From CBETVX01 sp965539935 (GTDB lineage Bacteria; Bacillota; Clostridia; Peptostreptococcales; Caminicellaceae): a stretch of DNA of 26,069 nt. Shown piece by piece: positions 22,678 to 26,069 of the stretch. A model generated the notes under the pieces. That model saw nothing but the letters and a program-made list of their open reading frames with translations. It was not told the origin of the DNA and did not search any database. Numbering within the stretch: the first letter of the stretch is position 1; each line of letters opens with the position of its first letter. Made by a program: the position numbers and the translations under genes. The stretch is from positions 1 through 26,069 of the forward strand of contig CBETVX010000042.1 of the NCBI GenBank assembly GCA_965539935.1. The letters are read 5' to 3'.

Positions 22678-23682
22678 TTATAATTTTCGACAGCTATCTC
22701 TCTCTACTAATTCATGGGGAAGTATAAATATATCCTCATTTACTTCTTCACCCTTAATTTTCTTGATTATCACTCTTATTGCAACTGCCCCTATATCATA
22801 AATTGGTTGTTTAATTGTAGTAAGCTTAGGCCTGTAAATAGAAGCCAATTTAATATCGTTAAAACCTACAACAGACACATCACCAGGTACATCATATCCA
22901 TTGTCTATTAGACAATTTATTGCCCCTATAGCCATTATATCAGTTGTTGCAAATATAGCTGTAGGCAATATACTTTCGTCAATCAGTTCTTTAACACAGT
23001 TATATGACCCTTCAAACTTAAAACCACCATTTTTAATTAATTTATCATCAACATCTATATTATTTTCTTTTAATGCTTTTGCATATCCTTCATATTGATC
23101 TATGCCAAAGGCTTCATTTTTACTACCGCTTCTAATTAAGGCAATTCTTTTATGTCCTTTACTAATTAAATATTTAGTCATCTCATAGGACGCATTAAAA
23201 TGATCTATACAAATAGAAGGTATATTTAAATGAGATGTATTTCTATTTATCATTACCACAGGAATATTAGTTTTATCAAAAAATTCCTTATGTTCTTTTT
23301 CAAGACTCCAAGTCATAAATATAATACCTTCAACTTGCTTAGATTTAAGTAGATTTAAGTATCTCAGTTCTTGTTTAGGATCTCCATAAGAATTACACAA
23401 TAATATGTCATAATTATACATTTTACCTATTTCTTCTACACCATTTAAAATCTCACCAATAAAAAAGTTTGATATATCTGGTACAATTACTCCTATTAGT
23501 TGACTTTTTTTCATGACAAGGCTTCTTGCTACTGGATTTGGTGTATATCCTGTTTCTTCAATGACCTTTAGCACTCTTTGTCTTATTTCATTACTTACTG
23601 GTTTTGAATCATTAATTACTCTAGATACGGTAGAAATAGATACATTAGCTTTTTTTGCAACATCTTTTATAGTAACACTCAT
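22678..23682 (-). CDS. LacI/GalR family transcriptional regulator (CcpA-like)
   Basis: A 334-residue repressor. The N-terminal helix-turn-helix reads VTIKDVAKKANVSISTVSRV, with the hinge helix at NPVARSLVMKK. The periplasmic-binding-like core (LIGVIVPDISNFFIGEILNG, then AIFATTDIMAIGAINCLIDN and DVSVVGFNDIKLASIYRPKL) binds an effector. The ATG at 23680-23682 has GAGGTG upstream; an earlier GTG at 23691 overlaps that site and is rejected. It is not next to a sugar operon, so the ligand is unknown. True CcpA would need experimental support. An inverted repeat at 23751-23765 could be its own operator. Confidence 0.93.
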   Translation of the reverse strand: MSVTIKDVAKKANVSISTVSRVINDSKPVSNEIRQRVLKVIEETGYTPNPVARSLVMKKSQLIGVIVPDISNFFIGEILNGVEEIGKMYNYDILLCNSYGDPKQELRYLNLLKSKQVEGIIFMTWSLEKEHKEFFDKTNIPVVMINRNTSHLNIPSICIDHFNASYEMTKYLISKGHKRIALIRSGSKNEAFGIDQYEGYAKALKENNIDVDDKLIKNGGFKFEGSYNCVKELIDESILPTAIFATTDIMAIGAINCLIDNGYDVPGDVSVVGFNDIKLASIYRPKLTTIKQPIYDIGAVAIRVIIKKIKGEEVNEDIFILPHELVERDSCRKL

Positions 23683-23750
23683 ATTACTCACCTCATAAAA
23701 AAATTGATTTATATATACAGTTTACAACTTAATAGCATATAATATACTTT

Positions 23751-23765
23751 TATTGTAAAACAATA
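23751..23765. promoter_or_regulatory. Inverted repeat, candidate LacI-family operator
   Basis: TATTGT-AAA-ACAATA is a perfect 15-base inverted repeat. It lies 68 bases upstream of the regulator ATG in the 280-base divergent intergenic region shared with the M23 peptidase gene. It fits an autoregulatory operator, but the regulator's specificity is unknown. Confidence 0.35.
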
Positions 23766-23962
23766 TAGCATAGACATTATTATTATATTATAACAAATAA
23801 AATTCTATATTAAATTGTATTTTCCTTCCTTTTTCATAATAATTATAAATTTTTTTTAATATTAAAAGGATTTTATGATTATTTTGTTGAAATAGTATGG
23901 TATTATATTATTGTAATAAAAATTTAATATTTTCAAACATAACAACTTGGAGGCTATTATTA

Positions 23963-24922
23963 ATGAATTTAAAGATAAAATTGAAAAAATTTTTTACTGA
24001 CAGATTTACTTTATTAATAGTTCCGCATAATAGTACAAAAACAAAACAAATCAAAGCATATAAATATATTATCACAACTACTATTACACTTTTTATAGCA
24101 ACCTTCATATTCTTTGTAGTATCCTCCCTATATCTTTTTAAAGAAAATACATATTTACAGGAAGAAATCTTTATAAAGGATGACAAAATCAATAGTCTTT
24201 CCCTTGTAGTAAAAAATCAAAATCTTGAAATTGAAGAGTTAAAAAATACGTCTAAAATTGTAATGGATAAACTATCACAATTATATTCTTTAGAAAACAA
24301 GGTTAGAGATATGGTAGGACTTACACCCAGTGAATCTGACAGTGAAAATCCCCCTGCCTCTAGATCTTTAATTAGAGATTTAGATTTTTCTTTAAATGAT
24401 GACCTATCAGTTTCTACAGAGGATTTAAGTGAAGAGTCTATGGAAACCATTACCAATATGATTGAACTTGAAAAAGATAATTATGACAACTTAATCAAAG
24501 AAGTAGAAGATCAACTTAAGTTTTTAGAAAGCAAACCAGATATGTGGCCTGTTTCAGGAACAATTACATCAAAGTTTGGATATAGGATTCATCCCATATC
24601 TAAAACTAGACAGTTTCATAAAGGCCTTGACATAGCTAATGATTCTGGAACTGATATTATGGCAGCTGGTAGTGGGATAGTAACTTATTCTGGCTGGAAC
24701 GGTGGCTATGGTAGAGTAATTATTATTTCCCATGGATATGGTTATAAGACTGTATATGCCCATAATCAACAAAATCTTGTCAAGGTAGGGGACAAGGTTA
24801 AAAAAGGAGATGTAATAGCAAAACTTGGGAGTTCCGGTGTAAGTACTGGTCCCCATGTACACTTTGAAGTGATTTTCAATGGCAATCAAATAGATCCATT
24901 AGAAATATTAAGTGATAAGTAA
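23963..24922 (+). CDS. M23 family metallopeptidase, membrane-anchored
   Basis: A 319-residue peptidoglycan endopeptidase. A short basic cytoplasmic tail with the recurring LLIVPHNSTKTKQI stretch precedes one membrane helix (about 35-57). An external coiled coil follows (about 60-120), then a linker rich in acidic and serine residues. The C-terminal LytM domain (about 205-310) has zinc ligands in FHKGLDIA (H and D) and GPHVHFEV (HxH), plus the conserved histidine in TVYAHNQQ. All key residues are present, so it should be active. The ATG at 23963 has GGAGG upstream; an in-frame start at 23897 lacks a site and is rejected. The bactofilin gene starts 24 bases later. Confidence 0.94.
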   Translation: MNLKIKLKKFFTDRFTLLIVPHNSTKTKQIKAYKYIITTTITLFIATFIFFVVSSLYLFKENTYLQEEIFIKDDKINSLSLVVKNQNLEIEELKNTSKIVMDKLSQLYSLENKVRDMVGLTPSESDSENPPASRSLIRDLDFSLNDDLSVSTEDLSEESMETITNMIELEKDNYDNLIKEVEDQLKFLESKPDMWPVSGTITSKFGYRIHPISKTRQFHKGLDIANDSGTDIMAAGSGIVTYSGWNGGYGRVIIISHGYGYKTVYAHNQQNLVKVGDKVKKGDVIAKLGSSGVSTGPHVHFEVIFNGNQIDPLEILSDK

Positions 24923-24946
24923 TTTTTTCACATAGGAGGAGAATAC

Positions 24947-25345
24947 ATGTTAAAGAAAAAAAATGGTGTTTCAACCCAAAATTTTGATACTCTTATTGGT
25001 AAAAATGCTTCCTTTGAAGGAACATTTAAAACTGCGGGATTACTTAGAATAGATGGTAAATTTGATGGGGACATGGATGTATCTGGTGATATTATTATAG
25101 GTAAAGAAGGTGAAATAATCGGCAATGTAAAGGCAAATAATATTGAGTTGTCAGGAACTGTAAGGGGTAACGTTATAGCTTCTCAACAACTTAAAATTTG
25201 TTCCACTGGAAAACTTTTTGGAGATATAGAAGTGGGAAGTTTCGTTGTAGAAGAAAAGGGCACCTTCGATGGTAAATGTAAAATGAAAAGTGATGTAATT
25301 AACTTAGAGAATAATAAATCTACAAAAAAAGGACAAGCTGTTTAA
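24947..25345 (+). CDS. Bactofilin family cytoskeletal protein
   Basis: A 132-residue polymer-forming protein (bactofilin, DUF583). The repeated beta-helix pattern is visible: IGKNASFEGTFKTAGLLRID, GKFDGDMDVSGDIIIGKEGE, then LSGTVRGNVIASQQLKI and LFGDIEVGSFVVEEKGTFDG. It lacks a membrane segment and should form cytoplasmic filaments at the membrane. AGGAGGAG lies before the ATG, 24 bases after the M23 gene, so they form an operon. Bactofilins paired with M23 peptidases localise wall remodelling in other bacteria, such as the Helicobacter shape genes. Confidence 0.93.
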   Translation: MLKKKNGVSTQNFDTLIGKNASFEGTFKTAGLLRIDGKFDGDMDVSGDIIIGKEGEIIGNVKANNIELSGTVRGNVIASQQLKICSTGKLFGDIEVGSFVVEEKGTFDGKCKMKSDVINLENNKSTKKGQAV

Positions 25346-25368
25346 TTTAAAACAGTTTGTCCTTTTTT
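25324..25368. terminator. Bidirectional terminator between the bactofilin and MocR genes
   Basis: GGACAAGCTGTTT (25331-25343) pairs with AAACAGTTTGTCC (25350-25362), with one wobble or mismatch, flanked by A7 and T6, so it can work on both strands. The bactofilin TAA (25343-25345) lies inside the hairpin. Confidence 0.92.
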
Positions 25369-26069
25369 ATAATATAGGTCTATAATAATTCTTATTATTT
25401 ATTTTAGTATTATTTTTACCCATATAATTATAAATAAGCTGTCCTAAGGTCTTAATACCTTTCTGAATTTCTTCTTTATATACTGCTGCAATACTAAGTC
25501 TAATATAATTTACATCAATATTATTTGAAGGATAAAAAACATTTCCAGGCACAAAAACGATATTATTGTCAATACATTGTGAATAGAGATCATTGATATT
25601 TATTTGTTGTGTTAAATTTATCCAAAAGTTAATTCCTCCCATCGGTTTCTTAAAAATAATTTCTTCAGGAAAATAGCTATCTATAGAATTTACCATTACA
25701 TCAAATCTCTCTTTATATATATTTTTCATCAAAGTAATATGTTTTTTCCATATACCCTTTCTAAGGTATAAATCAAAGGCTCTCTGTATTAAACCAGATG
25801 TAGATATATCCGACGTATGTTTTGCCATTAATATATCTCTATTTAAAGATAAAGGAGTAACTAGAAATCCAAGTCTTAAGCCTGGCATAAAGATTTTAGA
25901 AAAACTCTTTATATATATAACTTTTTCATTTCTATCTAAGCTTTTTAAGGTAGTATTTTCATTGGTGTAAAAATTTAAATCTCTTAAATAATCATCTTCA
26001 ATTATTAATATATCATTTTTATTGGCAATATCTAAAAGTCTTTTCTTGGAACTGATATTATAGGAATAT
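25367..26069 (-). CDS. MocR-type PLP-dependent aminotransferase regulator, C-terminal part
   Basis: The gene enters from beyond the right edge, and 233 codons are visible. It matches the aminotransferase-fold part of GntR/MocR regulators: SSKKRLLDIANKNDILIIED, the dipeptide DDY that contacts the cofactor, IKSFSKIFMPGLRLGFLV with the PLP-binding lysine in SFSK, and the C-terminal IRLSIAAVYKEEIQKGIKTL. An internal ATG at 25886-25888 is not the real start, since the frame stays open to the edge. The N-terminal winged helix is outside the window, so a stand-alone aminotransferase remains possible. Confidence 0.88.
   Translation of the reverse strand, partial: YSYNISSKKRLLDIANKNDILIIEDDYLRDLNFYTNENTTLKSLDRNEKVIYIKSFSKIFMPGLRLGFLVTPLSLNRDILMAKHTSDISTSGLIQRAFDLYLRKGIWKKHITLMKNIYKERFDVMVNSIDSYFPEEIIFKKPMGGINFWINLTQQININDLYSQCIDNNIVFVPGNVFYPSNNIDVNYIRLSIAAVYKEEIQKGIKTLGQLIYNYMGKNNTKINNKNYYRPIL

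Noticed and set aside
24569..24889. 106-codon minus-strand open frame opposite the M23 catalytic domain
   Set aside because: The M23 zinc-ligand motifs on the plus strand explain this region.
1..26069. CRISPR arrays, insertion sequences, integrases and prophage genes
   Set aside because: No regularly spaced repeats, transposase or integrase motifs, or phage structural proteins were seen. Every large frame has a housekeeping or regulatory assignment or is described as unknown.

Overview
The window is about 26 kb of AT-rich DNA (roughly 30% G+C by eye). It is densely coded with strong GGAGG-type ribosome binding sites, frequent GTG and TTG starts, and hairpin-plus-T-run terminators. Its families (DegS/DegU, YkuS, DUF896/YnzC, CsaA, a DUF4349 anti-sigma factor, MocR-type and CcpA-like LacI regulators) point to a Gram-positive anaerobe of the Clostridia/Tissierellia type. 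The chromosome looks ordinary. I see no insertion sequence, prophage, CRISPR array, rRNA gene or recognisable riboswitch.

Layout. 1-2996 (minus): the 5' part of coaE preceded by polA, a common clostridial pair. 3190-5871 (minus): a three-gene envelope-stress module of an ECF sigma factor, a membrane zinc-finger anti-sigma factor with DUF4349, and a SIMPL-domain protein. It has a good candidate ECF-type promoter in front and a terminator behind. 5990-6964: a YdjM/DUF457 membrane protein. 7079-8875: a chemoreceptor with an odd repetitive N-terminus. 9158-9244 (plus): tRNA-Leu(CAA) with its own promoter and terminator. 9395-11596 (minus): csaA, an EamA exporter and an AraC regulator. 11881-12603 (plus): an unidentified secreted or membrane protein that seems to start at an ATT codon. 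12737-14078 (minus): an NdpA/YejK-like nucleoid protein and a small protein. 14316-15827 (plus): a protein with a UVR-like tail and a LysR regulator. 15854-17284 (minus): an M18 aminopeptidase. 17412-19222 (minus): degS-degU. 19374-20585 (minus): a small secreted protein, cheW, and a 57-residue DUF896 gene. 20660-22186 (minus): histidine ammonia-lyase without other hut genes. 22370-23682 (minus): ykuS downstream of a LacI regulator. 23963-25345 (plus): an M23 peptidase with a bactofilin. 25367-26069 (minus): the C-terminal part of a MocR-type aminotransferase regulator.

How the genes work together. Most are short independent units, each closed by a hairpin. Real functional groups are the sigma/anti-sigma/SIMPL module, the DegS-DegU two-component system, the M23 peptidase-bactofilin pair (cell-shape or wall-remodelling type) and the AraC-EamA pair. 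The MCP and CheW belong to chemotaxis but are not adjacent. No clearly new multi-gene system is visible. The most useful leads are the ECF module with its promoter, the ATT start, a hairpin that could hide the ykuS ribosome binding site, and terminators that overlap stop codons.
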